The notes: generated by a model not told the origin, from the sequence alone. A stretch of 33,659 nt of DNA from Candidatus Altimarinota bacterium (GCA_028698865.1 JAQVVS010000001.1:1-33659); one strand, 5' to 3'; positions 1 to 8,547 are shown, counted from the stretch's first letter. Made by a program: numbers and translations.

Positions 1-499
1 TCAAAACCAAAGGCGCTAAAAAGTGCTGACAAAATTGTTTGTAAGCTACCCATGGACGACCTTCTTCGTATTTTTCAAATGATAATGTGTCTATCAAAAT
101 CGGACGGCCTTCTTTGAATTGGATATTGTAAGCCGTCGCGTCCTTCAAAGACATATCGTGCTCCAAAGCCGTTTTTTGTATCTCCAAAGTCGCCAAAGAG
201 GCATCCTTCAGTTCCGAAAAACACCATTCATAAGGATAAGAAATAAACTTTATCCGTTCAGGTTGAATAATTTTGTGAACCGCCATGTCGTTTCCCAGTT
301 CCGGAAAATGCGAAAATTCCTTTTCCTGATGAGCCACCAAAAGCCCTTTGTCTACGAGGTTTTTATAAAGTCCGGAATCCATCAAAAGATCATAATTTTT
401 CTCGTAATATTTATTCACCTGCCTGAAAATTTGCTCATTTTGAAAGAACAAAAATCCACTTGGATCACGAAAAGAACCTGATACTTTTGTTTTAGTCAT
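1..499 (-). CDS. NoeA-like SAM-dependent methyltransferase, N-terminal part (cut by window edge)
   Basis: This is an open frame on the minus strand starting at ATG 499-497 and running off the left edge after about 166 codons. The protein begins MTKTKVSGSFRDPSG and contains SYPYEWCFSELKDA, TALEHDMSLKDATAYNIQF and LIDTLSFEKYEEGRPW. These blocks are typical of the N-terminal part of the class I SAM-methyltransferase family annotated as nodulation protein NoeA-like. The SAM-binding fold itself would lie beyond the edge. Its start codon overlaps the stop of the upstream DAGTGS gene (ATGACTAA, 8 nt), so the two are probably translationally coupled. These two families often sit together near surface-glycan genes, and a glycosyltransferase is the next gene. 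The family call is from remembered motif similarity; the substrate is unknown. Confidence 0.72.
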   Translation of the reverse strand, partial: MTKTKVSGSFRDPSGFLFFQNEQIFRQVNKYYEKNYDLLMDSGLYKNLVDKGLLVAHQEKEFSHFPELGNDMAVHKIIQPERIKFISYPYEWCFSELKDASLATLEIQKTALEHDMSLKDATAYNIQFKEGRPILIDTLSFEKYEEGRPWVAYKQFCQHFLAPLVL

Positions 500-740
500 T
501 TGCTTCCGGAGTTATAGCGGGTTTTACTTGAGCAACTGTTTTTTTGCCATACTTGCTTTGGAAAAAAAGTTTTATTTTTTTGAAATAAACTTTAAAAGCG
601 AAAATCGCTCCGACCGATCCGGCTATGATTATTTGAATAATCTGACTTCCGGTTCCAGCATCCAGATAAGCGTAAGCGTTTGGGGCGAAAAGCACAGTAC
701 AGAAAGCGGCCAAAGCCAATAAGTTATAACGAAATTTCAT
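492..740 (-). CDS. small membrane protein with DAGTGS motif
   Basis: The protein is 82 residues if it starts at ATG 740-738 (MKFRYNLLALAAFCTVLFAP). A longer frame from 818 exists. I prefer 740 because it places a signal-peptide-like hydrophobic segment (about residues 5-22, ending NAYA) at the N-terminus. The predicted mature end begins with YLDAGTGS, followed by a second membrane helix (IIQIIIAGSVGAIFAFKVYF) and a basic tail. Small YLD[AP]GTGS proteins with this two-helix layout are recurrent neighbours of polysaccharide-modifying enzymes. Their function is not known to me. It overlaps and precedes the NoeA-like gene and is divergent from the glycosyltransferase at 830. Confidence 0.65.
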   Translation of the reverse strand: MKFRYNLLALAAFCTVLFAPNAYAYLDAGTGSQIIQIIIAGSVGAIFAFKVYFKKIKLFFQSKYGKKTVAQVKPAITPEAND

Positions 741-793
741 GAAAAAATTGATTAAAAGAGTAAAAAGAAAGCAACACAATTCTAGATTTAATA

Positions 794-829
794 CTGGCAA
801 AGTCAAGGCACTTTCCATATAATCAAATC
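794..829 (+). promoter_or_regulatory. promoter of the GT4 gene, leaderless type
   Basis: A perfect -10 TATAAT lies at 818-823, and CTGGCA at 794-799 is a weak -35 at 18 bp spacing. The predicted transcription start falls at about 830, which is the A of the glycosyltransferase ATG. The mRNA would therefore be leaderless. Confidence 0.55.
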
Positions 830-1927
830 ATGAAAATCGCAATCGACATCCGCACTGCGGCGGGCGAAAAAACGGGGAAAGGCTGGTACACATTTCACAT
901 GGTTCGAAATTTACTCGAATTGGATAATCAAAATGAATATATTCTCTATTCAAAAGATCCGGTTCCGGGATTTGAGTATTCAAAAAACGCAGAACAGCGG
1001 GTAGTAGAGGGGAAAAGCATTTTTTGGCATCGCAAAGTGGCAAAAGATGTAGTTCGGGAAAAGTGCGATATTTTCTTTGCTCCAACCAGTTTTATTATTC
1101 CGTCCATGCTCCCGAAATCGGTGAAAAGTGTTATAGCGATTCATGATTTGGTGGCGTTTTTGTTTCCGGATAATCATGACAAAAAAGCCGTTTTGATTGA
1201 AAAATTGTTTTTGAAAAGGGCATTGAAAAAGGCGACTTTTGTGGCAACCATTTCACAAAACACAAAAAATGATATCCAAAATCTGTTTGGCTACGATGAA
1301 AATATGATCGATATTTTGTATTGCGGAGTCGGGGATGAATTCAAGCCTTTAAATAAGAGTTTTTTGGAACCATTCGCAAAAAAAACCAAATTGCCGGCAA
1401 AGTTTTTTCTTGCGGTAGGAACGCTCGAGCCTCGCAAAAATTACACTACTTTGATAGAGGCTTTTGCGTTGGTTCATGCGAAATATCCAGATTATCACTT
1501 GATTATTGTGGGTGGAAAAGGCTGGAAATATGAGGAGATTTTTGAAACGGTGAGGAAGAATTATTTGGGAAAATTTGTGCATAATTTGGGATATGTTTCG
1601 TCAGGAAGTTTGGTGAAATTGTATAATTTGGCAAAGGGATTTGTTTTTCCGTCTTTTTATGAAGGATTTGGAATTCCTCCGTTGGAGGCGATGAAGTCGG
1701 GATGTCCTGTGATAGCTTCATATTCTTCTTCGATTCCGGAAGTGGTTGGGCAATCAGCATTATTAATCAATCCGGTGAGTGAAATTGAGATAGCCGCAGC
1801 CATGGTAAAACTGATCAAAGATCCGGAACTTTGCGAAAAATTACGGAATAAAGGCTTTTTGCAGTCCAAAAAATTCTCTTGGAAAGCCTCCGCAAAAAAA
1901 CTCCTAGAAATTTTCAGAAATATCTAA
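830..1927 (+). CDS. GT4-family glycosyltransferase
   Basis: This 365-aa protein is a GT-B fold retaining glycosyltransferase (family GT4). It would transfer a sugar from an activated donor onto a glycan or lipid-linked acceptor at the inner face of the membrane. The N-terminal acceptor domain starts MKIAIDIRTAAGEKTGKGWY with the usual glycine-rich loop. The C-terminal donor domain has VGTLEPRKNYTTLIEAF, LIIVGGKGW and the EX7E signature (E278 and E286 in FPSFYEGFGIPPLEAM). The length is normal for the family. The -10 element is directly upstream and there is no ribosome binding site, so translation is probably leaderless. It is divergent from the DAGTGS/NoeA-like pair and upstream of nadK. The donor and acceptor cannot be read from the sequence. 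Confidence 0.9.
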   Translation: MKIAIDIRTAAGEKTGKGWYTFHMVRNLLELDNQNEYILYSKDPVPGFEYSKNAEQRVVEGKSIFWHRKVAKDVVREKCDIFFAPTSFIIPSMLPKSVKSVIAIHDLVAFLFPDNHDKKAVLIEKLFLKRALKKATFVATISQNTKNDIQNLFGYDENMIDILYCGVGDEFKPLNKSFLEPFAKKTKLPAKFFLAVGTLEPRKNYTTLIEAFALVHAKYPDYHLIIVGGKGWKYEEIFETVRKNYLGKFVHNLGYVSSGSLVKLYNLAKGFVFPSFYEGFGIPPLEAMKSGCPVIASYSSSIPEVVGQSALLINPVSEIEIAAAMVKLIKDPELCEKLRNKGFLQSKKFSWKASAKKLLEIFRNI

Positions 1928-1958
1928 TTCCAAAGTCCCAAATTGGCTCTTGCCGCTA

Positions 1959-1987
1959 TTGCCAAAAGAGCTAGTTTATGTTACGAT
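1959..1987 (+). promoter_or_regulatory. possible promoter of small ORF and nadK
   Basis: TTGCCA (1959-1964) and TACGAT (1982-1987) are separated by 17 bp. Both hexamers are imperfect. The predicted start at about 1994 gives a short leader to the ATG at 2009. Confidence 0.35.
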
Positions 1988-2008
1988 ATAGGATGTAGAA
2001 AAATAAAA

Positions 2009-2179
2009 ATGACGAAAAACAAAAAAATAAAGATGGGCCTATACATAATTGTTGCCATCACCGTCCTTACGGTAATGATAGTTTCTTTAAGTGCAACTCT
2101 TTCTCAGCGAAAGTTATCGGCTAATATTTTTTCAAATCTTCCCAAGAATCCAATCTTCTGGGATAATGAAAACCGATAA
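2009..2179 (+). CDS. 56-aa single-pass membrane protein of unknown function
   Basis: I take the start at 2009 (MTKNKKIKMGLYIIVAITVL) rather than an upstream in-frame ATG at 1943, because 2009 gives a basic N-terminus followed at once by one hydrophobic helix (about residues 9-31). The tail (SQRKLSANIFSNLPKNPIFW) is polar. It ends 10 nt before nadK and is probably co-transcribed with it. I recognise no family. The coding call rests on the membrane helix and tight spacing. Confidence 0.45.
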   Translation: MTKNKKIKMGLYIIVAITVLTVMIVSLSATLSQRKLSANIFSNLPKNPIFWDNENR

Positions 2180-2189
2180 CCCATGACTC

Positions 2190-3083
2190 ATGGAAATTTT
2201 ACCTTCTCAAAAGCCTATCAAAACAGTTGGGCTAATAACAAAGCGCACAATTGCCGATCACCAAAAAGTGCTCAAGCAATTAGTGGATTTTTTGCAGAAA
2301 CATAAGAAAGAAGTGCTTTTTGATGAAAATTCTTTCCGGTTTTTCAAGGGAGCTAAAAGCCATGGAAAAGAAGAACTTTTAAACAAAGTGGATATGGCTA
2401 TCGTGCTGGGAGGAGATGGAACGATTTTGAAAACGGCCAGACGGCTTCCACGAAAAAAAGTTTTGATTTTGGGAGTAAATTTTGGAACGCTCGGATTTTT
2501 GACGGAAACAACGCCTCCAAAAATGTATGAATGTTTGGAAAAAGTTTTAAGTGGCCAATATGTAGTGGACAAAAGATCTTTACTCAGAGCTACTCTTTAT
2601 AGAAAGGGTCAAAAATTGACGACTTCTCTAGCGCTAAATGACGCAGTGATAAACCAAGGAGCATTCGCCAGACTTATCAGAATGGATATCGAAATAAACA
2701 ATCAAAAAGTCACCAGCGTAAAAGCAGACGGATTGATTATCGCTACGCCCAGTGGATCAACAGCTCACTCTCTTTCGGGAGGAGGCCCAATAGTTCATCC
2801 TAAAATAGAAGGATTGGTAATGACTCCTATTTGTCCAAGTTCACTTTCCATGAGAGCTATAGTTTTGCCAGATAGTCGCCAAATTACGATTACCATTGCT
2901 ACGGAAAGAAAGGACGAACAAGAATCTTTTATCGGTCTTACGATAGACGGACAGGATATGATTGTTTTGAAATACGGAGACAAAATAAAAATTCGTAGAA
3001 GTCGAAGATCTTTTAATCTAGTTCGCACAAAAAATCTCTACTACCGCATGCTACGGAATAAATTGGGTTGGGGAGGAGAATAG
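2190..3083 (+). CDS. nadK: NAD kinase
   Basis: This 297-aa protein phosphorylates NAD to NADP with ATP or polyphosphate in the cytosol. The diagnostic GGDGT motif is at residues 74-78 (catalytic Asp76). It is followed by NFGTLGFLT and the NAD-binding block KADGLIIATPSGSTAHSLSGGGP. The C-terminal beta-rich domain includes LTIDGQ. The length fits bacterial NadK. No Shine-Dalgarno sequence precedes the ATG. It follows the 56-aa membrane protein by 10 nt and ends in a hairpin that includes its own stop codon. Confidence 0.95.
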   Translation: MEILPSQKPIKTVGLITKRTIADHQKVLKQLVDFLQKHKKEVLFDENSFRFFKGAKSHGKEELLNKVDMAIVLGGDGTILKTARRLPRKKVLILGVNFGTLGFLTETTPPKMYECLEKVLSGQYVVDKRSLLRATLYRKGQKLTTSLALNDAVINQGAFARLIRMDIEINNQKVTSVKADGLIIATPSGSTAHSLSGGGPIVHPKIEGLVMTPICPSSLSMRAIVLPDSRQITITIATERKDEQESFIGLTIDGQDMIVLKYGDKIKIRRSRRSFNLVRTKNLYYRMLRNKLGWGGE

Positions 3084-3104
3084 GGCGAGGAAAAGCCCTA
3101 TTTA
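3081..3104 (+). terminator. terminator between convergent nadK and ppdK
   Basis: TAGGGC (3081-3086) pairs with GCCCTA (3095-3100) around an 8-nt loop, followed by TTTAG. The first three bases are the nadK stop codon. The T-tract is short. It lies between two convergent genes. Confidence 0.5.
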
Positions 3105-3112
3105 GCAAATGC

Positions 3113-5773
3113 CTAATTTTTTATGGCAGCTTGTGCGGCGGCGAGCCTCGCGAGAGGAACTCGATATGGACTACAGCTCACCAAAGTAAGTCCTAAGTTG
3201 TGGCAAAACTCTACGGATTCAGGGTCGCCGCCTTGTTCTCCGCAGATTCCTATTTCAAATTCCGGCTTCTCTTTTCTTGCAGACTCCACGCAAACTCTCA
3301 TAAGTTTCCCGACTCCTTCTTGGTCTATTCCAGCCATCGGATCTCTTTCGATAATTCCTTTATCCAAATAAATCGGAATAAATTTTCCAAGATCGTCTCT
3401 GGATAATCCCATCGTCATTTGAGTCAAATCATTTGTTCCGAATGAGAAAAATTCCGCTTCATGAGCCAATTCGCCTCCGATCAAACAAGCTCTCGGCACT
3501 TCAATCATCGTCCCGATTTTATATCTGAAATTAACTTTTTCTCCATAAGAAGAAATTGTTTCCTTTACCACATCTCTCAAATATATGAATTCATTTATCA
3601 TACCAACCAAAGGAATTTCGATTTCAACGTCCACATCAATTCCATTATTTTGAACTTCAATTCCAGCCTCAGTAATAGCTTGTACCTGCATTTTATAAAT
3701 ATCCGGATAGGTAATCCCGAGCCTGCATCCGCGATGTCCCAGCATCGGATTTATCTCGTGCAAATTTGAAATAATCAATTTTAAATCTTCTACCGGCATC
3801 TCAAAATCATTTGCCAATTCCTGAATTTGTTCTTCTTTTTCCGGCATAAATTCGTGAAGAGGAGGATCCAGCAATCGGATAGTCATCGGGCGCCCTTCCA
3901 TCACTTCAAAAATCTTAACAAAATCTTCTTTTTGATATTTTTTCAATTCTTCAAGCGATTTTTTTCTACCATTTTCATCTTTCGCCAAAATCATTTGCCT
4001 TACAAAATGAATTCGATCTTCCGCAAAAAACATATGTTCAGTTCGGCAAAGACCGATTCCCTCAGCCCCAAAACCCACCGCCACTTTGCAATCCTCTGGA
4101 GTATCAGCATTTGTGCGAACTTGCAGTTTTTTAAATTCATTAGTCCATTCCATAATAGTGCGGAAATTGCCGGTCAATTCCGGTTCCTGCATTTCCATTT
4201 CTCCAAGCATCACTTCCCCAGTAGATCCATCCAACGTAATGATGTCTCCTTCATTTATAACCAAATCTCCAATCAAAATTTTCTTTGCACTAGAATTTAC
4301 GATAATATCCGTACAGCCTGCTACGCAACATTTTCCCATTCCTCTGCACACAACTGCGGCATGACTGGTCATTCCTCCGCGAGCAGTTAAAATTCCTTGC
4401 GCGCTGTGCATCCCCGCGATATCCTCGGGACTGGTTTCCTTTCTAACCAAAATAACTTTTTCATTTTTATCAACTGATAAATCCATCGCATCTTCAGCCG
4501 TGAAAACTACTTTTCCGGATGCTGCTCCGGGAGAAGCGGGAAGCCCTTTCGCGACAACATTTCTGGTAGCGCCTCTGCGAATTTGCGGATGAAGAAGTTG
4601 ATTCAAACTTTTTGCATCTATTTTTAATAAAGCTTCTTCTTTTGTGAGAAGACCTTCTTCCACCATTTCGACAGCTATTTTAATCGCCGCTTGAGCAGTC
4701 CTTTTTCCACTTCTAGTTTGCAACAAAAAGAGTTTTCCTCTCTCAATAGTGAATTCTATATCCTGCATGTCTTTGTAATGCTTTTCCAAGACGTCTTTTG
4801 CATTCAAAAGTTGATTATACAAATCTTCATTCATCTCCGCCATTTTCGAAATTTCCATCGGAGTTCTGATTCCAGCAACTACATCTTCACCTTGAGCATT
4901 GATCAAAAATTCTCCATAAAAATCTCTGTCTCCGGTGGAAGGATTTCTGGTAAAAGCCACTCCGGTAGCACAGTCATCTCCCATATTTCCGAAAACCATG
5001 GATTGAATATTTACGGCAGTTCCCTTGAGTCCAGAAATATTATTAATCTTTCTATAAGTTTTTGCGCGATCATTATCCCAAGATTTAAAAACAGCCTCGA
5101 TAGCCATTTTCATTTGTTCCAAAGGGTTGTCGGGGAAAGATTTTTTAGAGTTTTTAGCCACGATTTCCTTAAATTCATCCACCAGATTTTTCAAATCTTC
5201 CTCATTCAAATCTGTATCCATTTTCACCACTCTTTGCTTTTTCAATTTATCAATAGCTTCCTCAAAAAGATGATGTTCCACGCCCATCACCACATCTCCA
5301 AACATCTGAATAAATCGGCGATAGCAGTCATAAGCAAATCTATCATTGCCGGTTTTTTTCGCCAAAGCCTCAACGGTACTATCATTTAACCCGAGATTCA
5401 AAACCGTATCCATCATTCCCGGCATCGAAACGGCGGCTCCACTTCGCACGGAAACAAGTAGCGGATTTACGGGATCCCCGAGTTTTTTCACCATTTTTAC
5501 TTCGAGAAGTCGAAGTTTTTCTTGCAACTGTTCGGCAAATCCTTCCGGATAGTCTTTGTGTTTCGAAAAATATTCGCAAACTTCGGTCGTTATGGTAAAC
5601 CCGAAAGGGACGGGAATGCCGATTTTTGTCATCTCGGAGAGGTTTGCGCCTTTTCCTCCGAGAATTTGTTTCATGTTTTTATTCCCTTCATCAAAACTGT
5701 AGACATATTTTACTTTTTTTGAACTTTGAACGGCGATATCAGCTTTTGCAACGGATGAAGATGGAATTACCAT
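3113..5773 (-). CDS. ppdK: pyruvate, phosphate dikinase
   Basis: This 886-aa protein interconverts pyruvate + ATP + Pi and PEP + AMP + PPi. The ATP-grasp domain is N-terminal (GGKGANLSEMTKIGIPVPFGF, then SVRSGAAVSMPGMMDTVLNLG). The phosphohistidine swivel domain carries GGMTSHAAVV with catalytic His at about 471. The C-terminal TIM barrel has GAEGIGLCRTEHMF, SFGTNDLTQMT and GICGEQGG with catalytic Cys at about 844. The length matches PPDK rather than the shorter PEP synthase. The reversible PPi-linked step lets a cell run lower glycolysis in either direction. gdhA lies upstream on the same strand but is separated by 374 bp with a separate promoter. There is no Shine-Dalgarno sequence before the ATG. 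Confidence 0.96.
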   Translation of the reverse strand: MVIPSSSVAKADIAVQSSKKVKYVYSFDEGNKNMKQILGGKGANLSEMTKIGIPVPFGFTITTEVCEYFSKHKDYPEGFAEQLQEKLRLLEVKMVKKLGDPVNPLLVSVRSGAAVSMPGMMDTVLNLGLNDSTVEALAKKTGNDRFAYDCYRRFIQMFGDVVMGVEHHLFEEAIDKLKKQRVVKMDTDLNEEDLKNLVDEFKEIVAKNSKKSFPDNPLEQMKMAIEAVFKSWDNDRAKTYRKINNISGLKGTAVNIQSMVFGNMGDDCATGVAFTRNPSTGDRDFYGEFLINAQGEDVVAGIRTPMEISKMAEMNEDLYNQLLNAKDVLEKHYKDMQDIEFTIERGKLFLLQTRSGKRTAQAAIKIAVEMVEEGLLTKEEALLKIDAKSLNQLLHPQIRRGATRNVVAKGLPASPGAASGKVVFTAEDAMDLSVDKNEKVILVRKETSPEDIAGMHSAQGILTARGGMTSHAAVVCRGMGKCCVAGCTDIIVNSSAKKILIGDLVINEGDIITLDGSTGEVMLGEMEMQEPELTGNFRTIMEWTNEFKKLQVRTNADTPEDCKVAVGFGAEGIGLCRTEHMFFAEDRIHFVRQMILAKDENGRKKSLEELKKYQKEDFVKIFEVMEGRPMTIRLLDPPLHEFMPEKEEQIQELANDFEMPVEDLKLIISNLHEINPMLGHRGCRLGITYPDIYKMQVQAITEAGIEVQNNGIDVDVEIEIPLVGMINEFIYLRDVVKETISSYGEKVNFRYKIGTMIEVPRACLIGGELAHEAEFFSFGTNDLTQMTMGLSRDDLGKFIPIYLDKGIIERDPMAGIDQEGVGKLMRVCVESARKEKPEFEIGICGEQGGDPESVEFCHNLGLTLVSCSPYRVPLARLAAAQAAIKN

Positions 5774-5828
5774 AAATTTATTGTTAGGAAGTGGATTTGA
5801 TATATTGTAGAAATATGCCCTAGTTTGC

Positions 5829-5856
5829 AGTATATAAAATATCGGGAAAAATACAA
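5829..5856 (-). promoter_or_regulatory. ppdK promoter
   Basis: On the minus strand TTGTAT (5856-5851) and TATACT (5834-5829) are spaced by 16 bp. The predicted start at about 5822 gives a leader of about 50 nt to ATG 5773. Confidence 0.55.
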
Positions 5857-5907
5857 ACGAATAAATTTGATAAAAACATTATTGGCGAGTTTTGCCAATT
5901 GAAAAAG

Positions 5908-5973
5908 AGGCGGGAATCTATGACATTAGTGAAACTTGCCATCATAGATCCCCGACTGAATAGGGGATGTCAA
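5908..5973. repeat. degenerate pair of palindromic-repeat copies
   Basis: GGCGGGAATCTATGACATT on plus is followed 13 bp later by an inverted partner ending in a CCCC...GGGG stem (CATAGATCCCCGACTG, then AATAGGGGATG). The core GCGGGAATCTATG is shared with the copies near 22490, 28168, 29711 and 32753. Confidence 0.55.
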
Positions 5974-6047
5974 CATTTATGTCTCCACCTGACAGGACCC
6001 GCTCGTGCTCCGCGCTAAAACCCAATGTCCACCCTCTTTTCAAAAAC

Positions 6048-6078
6048 GTAAAATTGTAAAAAAATTGGAAAATTTTAC
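6048..6078 (-). repeat. 31-bp intergenic element, copy 1
   Basis: The element has arms GTAAAATT and AATTTTAC around an A/T-rich loop. Its reverse complement is identical over all 31 bp to 23228-23258, and similarity continues on one side (TTTTTGAAAA...). Both copies are intergenic. Confidence 0.7.
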
Positions 6079-6147
6079 ACTTTTCAAATAAGACCACCAC
6101 ACCCAAAAAACATTCGGTAGAGTCCTCCCGCACTGAGCCACCATCCT

Positions 6148-7392
6148 CTACAAAATCCCTTTTTCCTTAATCTTTTCTTCAATCCTTGTCAACGCTGTCA
6201 CATAAGCGGCCTCGCGCAAAGTGCATCCGTATTTATCGGCATTTGCTTTTACGGCTTTCCAGCCATCAACCATAATGGGAAGTAATTTAGCTAGGGCTTC
6301 TTCTTCCGTCAAATAATTATTATCGGCATTTTGCAACATTTCAAACCAGCTTACTGTTACTCCTCCGGAATTAGCCAAAATATCGGGAATCACCATCACT
6401 CCTCTTTTTGCCAAAATTTCATCAGCCTCCGGAGTAGTCGGTCCGTTTGCCAATTCGAAAACGATTTTCGCTTTTACATTCGAAGCATTTCCCTCATTAA
6501 TTTGATTTTCCAAAGCGGCAAGAATCAAAATGTCGCATTCTGTTTCAAGAAGTTCCTCATTTGAAACTCTCTTTCCTCCGAAATCGATATCGCAATTCAC
6601 GACTGTAGTTTTTTCCGCCTTACAACCGAGCAATTTATCGGGATCAACTCCATTTTCAAAAATAAGACCACCTTGAGAATCGGAAGCTCCAACAATTTGA
6701 TAACCTTTTTTCGCAAGTAATTGAGCCATTACACCTCCAACATTCCCAAATCCTTGAATAATCACTTTTGTATCCGCGGGATTAAATCCTTTTTCTTTTG
6801 CGACTTCATCGAGAACATAAACTCCTCCTTGAGCTGTAGCGATATTTCTTCCTTTACTTCCTCCGTGTTCCAAAGTTTTTCCAGTGACGACTCCTTTTGC
6901 ATCTTTTCCTACCAATTTGCAATATTCATCGGCGAACCAATCCATAATTTGTGGAGTTGTATTTACATCCGGAGCTGGCACATCTTTATCCGGCCCAATT
7001 ACCGGTTCAATCGCGCGCACATATCCGCGAGTAAGTCTCTCGAGCTCGCCTAAGGAAAGCTCTTTCGGATTTACAATGATTCCGCCTTTTCCGCCTCCGA
7101 GAGGAATTCCGACAACACTACATTTTATGCTCATCCATGCGGAAAGAGCCGTCACTTCGCCCATATCCACATCTTGATGATAACGAATTCCACCTTTGTA
7201 AGGTCCAGCATAATTACTGTGCTGAACGCGGAACCCTTTAAAAATTTTCAAACTTCCGCTGTCCATTTTTACCGGAATATTTACCTCCACAATTCTTTGC
7301 GGATTTTCCATCAAGGTTTTTACATTCGGATCAAGATTCATTAGGCTCGCGGCCCGATTGATCTGCTTAAGAGTGTTTTCAAAGAGAGACAT
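6148..7392 (-). CDS. gdhA: glutamate dehydrogenase
   Basis: This 414-aa Glu/Leu/Phe/Val dehydrogenase interconverts glutamate and 2-oxoglutarate plus ammonia using NAD(P). The substrate domain has GPYKGGIRYH (K66), MSIK (K90) and GIPLGGGKGG with the catalytic lysine at 102, followed by PAPDVNT. The Rossmann domain has the dinucleotide motif GFGNVGG, and ANGPTTPEADEIL and NSGGVTVSWFEM follow. The length fits the small hexameric class. With asparaginase and PPDK nearby it fits amino-acid use feeding central carbon. The coenzyme preference is not decided here. No Shine-Dalgarno sequence is present. Confidence 0.95.
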   Translation of the reverse strand: MSLFENTLKQINRAASLMNLDPNVKTLMENPQRIVEVNIPVKMDSGSLKIFKGFRVQHSNYAGPYKGGIRYHQDVDMGEVTALSAWMSIKCSVVGIPLGGGKGGIIVNPKELSLGELERLTRGYVRAIEPVIGPDKDVPAPDVNTTPQIMDWFADEYCKLVGKDAKGVVTGKTLEHGGSKGRNIATAQGGVYVLDEVAKEKGFNPADTKVIIQGFGNVGGVMAQLLAKKGYQIVGASDSQGGLIFENGVDPDKLLGCKAEKTTVVNCDIDFGGKRVSNEELLETECDILILAALENQINEGNASNVKAKIVFELANGPTTPEADEILAKRGVMVIPDILANSGGVTVSWFEMLQNADNNYLTEEEALAKLLPIMVDGWKAVKANADKYGCTLREAAYVTALTRIEEKIKEKGIL

Positions 7393-7422
7393 ATTGTGAA
7401 ATTTTAGAAAATAATCGCGTGC

Positions 7423-7451
7423 AGTTTATTCTGATATTTTTGGAAAAGCAA
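7423..7451 (-). promoter_or_regulatory. gdhA promoter
   Basis: Minus strand TTGCTT (7451-7446) and TAAACT (7428-7423) are spaced by 17 bp. The block TTGCTTTTCCAAAAAT closely resembles the ansA promoter (TTGCTTTCCAAAAAT). It abuts the stop codon of the upstream gene. Confidence 0.5.
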
Positions 7452-7452
7452 G

Positions 7453-8091
7453 CTACTTAAAAAGTCCGAGGAAGGTGAAAATTACCGGAGGTAAATCAAT
7501 AGCGAAATAAAGAACAATCATTTGCCCGAGAAATCCGGAAAACAGAGGGATTGTTAAATTGTCGTCCATTTTTCTGGTAAAAACTTCGACTACACTCGCC
7601 ATGAGAGCCATGGGAGCGAAGATTATAAATAGATTAGGTAAAGTCAAAAGTCCAATCAACATATTTGTGGCAAATCCGGCGAGGGATCCGATTACGGATT
7701 TATTTCTATAAAATTTTACAGTTCCAAATGCTTTTCCAAATAGGGCAGCGGCCAGATCTCCAAAAACAGCCATCGAAACAGCAATGAAAGCGATCCAGTA
7801 ATCAAAAGTTGCAAAAGAAATGATACAAGCTATTACCAAGAAAACAGCCGAGGAAAGTCTGGTTTTTTCATGGGGACGCAAAAAATTGTGTAATACTTCG
7901 GCTATTTTTGGTCTATGCTCAAGTCTCACATATTCTATTTCTAGCAAAATCAAAAGTAGGGCGGTCATTGCCAACATTGCAATTTGGGGAGAGAAGTAAT
8001 TCAATAAAAAAGTATATCCAAAAACAATAAAAATACTCGAAAGATGAAAGGTCTTGCGAATTAGCTCTCGTAATAAAGAAAAACTGTTCAT
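7453..8091 (-). CDS. dolichol/polyprenol kinase-like (CTP-dependent) membrane protein
   Basis: This 212-aa protein has about six hydrophobic segments. It shows RKTFHLSSIF near the N-terminus and the block VFGDLAAALFGKAFG...KSVIGSLAGF. That pattern (GD-x2-A-x3-G-K...KS-x-x-G) belongs to the SEC59/dolichol-kinase and CTP-dependent phosphatidate/diacylglycerol-kinase group of integral membrane proteins. A role in recycling or activating a polyprenol or lipid carrier would suit the glycosyltransferases in the window. It starts 6 nt after the HTH gene ends, so the two form an operon. The exact lipid substrate is not known. Confidence 0.72.
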   Translation of the reverse strand: MNSFSLLRELIRKTFHLSSIFIVFGYTFLLNYFSPQIAMLAMTALLLILLEIEYVRLEHRPKIAEVLHNFLRPHEKTRLSSAVFLVIACIISFATFDYWIAFIAVSMAVFGDLAAALFGKAFGTVKFYRNKSVIGSLAGFATNMLIGLLTLPNLFIIFAPMALMASVVEVFTRKMDDNLTIPLFSGFLGQMIVLYFAIDLPPVIFTFLGLFK

Positions 8092-8097
8092 ATATTA

Positions 8098-8547
8098 TTA
8101 TTTCCAAACTTGATACCACTTTTTGGCGGGAGCCTTAAGCAGATTGATTTGGTTTTCCAAAACAAAAACTTTTTCCTGCAAAGTGTTTACAAGTCTGATG
8201 AAATTTTGGCGTTCGTCGCTGTGTTGACTAACCATTTTTTCCAAAATTTTTGTGAAATTGCGAAACTCGTCGGGCGAAATGATGTCTTTTTTTGAAGACT
8301 TTGAAGTGGCGATTTTGAAATCGACATCGGCGATATTGTCGTCTTTGTCAATTGTCTTCGCTGTGTTGACATTTTGCACGCCATAAAATCCGCACAAAGA
8401 TTTTTTGTCCACAAGGTAGTTGAAACCTTGAGGAGTTTTCATTTTTCTAACTTTAACTTTCTTAGACTTTATAGCCCTGCGGATTGTCTGGATGGATTTT
8501 TGGCTTATTTCTGACGCTTCTTGAATTGAGATAAAATTTGTTTCCAT
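8098..8547 (-). CDS. helix-turn-helix DNA-binding protein with C-terminal coiled coil
   Basis: The protein is 149 residues from ATG 8547, where METNFISIQEASEISQKSIQ begins a small excisionase/MerR-like winged helix: EASEISQKSIQTIRRAIKSKK, then a wing (VRKMKTPQGFNYLVDKKSL). A longer frame from 8628 has no domain support. The middle is polar. The C-terminus (about residues 95-140) looks like a coiled coil (LEKMVSQ...LVNTLQEKVFVLENQINLL), suggesting a dimer. A possible promoter is TTGTTG (8619-8614) and TATTAA (8596-8591) with 17 bp spacing. It is the first gene of an operon with the kinase-like gene and may regulate it. The target is unknown. Confidence 0.65.
   Translation of the reverse strand: METNFISIQEASEISQKSIQTIRRAIKSKKVKVRKMKTPQGFNYLVDKKSLCGFYGVQNVNTAKTIDKDDNIADVDFKIATSKSSKKDIISPDEFRNFTKILEKMVSQHSDERQNFIRLVNTLQEKVFVLENQINLLKAPAKKWYQVWK

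Larger units (their letters stand above)
5774..6147. other. gap between gdhA and ppdK: promoter, hairpins, repeat fragments
   Basis: This 374-bp gap holds the ppdK promoter, a small hairpin (ATTGGC 5881-5886 with GCCAAT 5894-5899), two degenerate inverted copies of the palindromic repeat family (about 5908-5927 and 5941-5973), and one copy of the 31-bp element at 6048-6078. A 63-codon minus frame at 5942-6133 runs through the repeats and I do not accept it as a gene. Confidence 0.6.

Noticed and set aside
119-481. 120-codon plus-strand frame
   Set aside because: It is antisense to the NoeA-like gene, whose conserved protein blocks are on the minus strand.
5942-6133. 63-codon minus frame downstream of gdhA
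   Set aside because: It is composed of palindromic repeat and the 31-bp element, with no protein-like composition.
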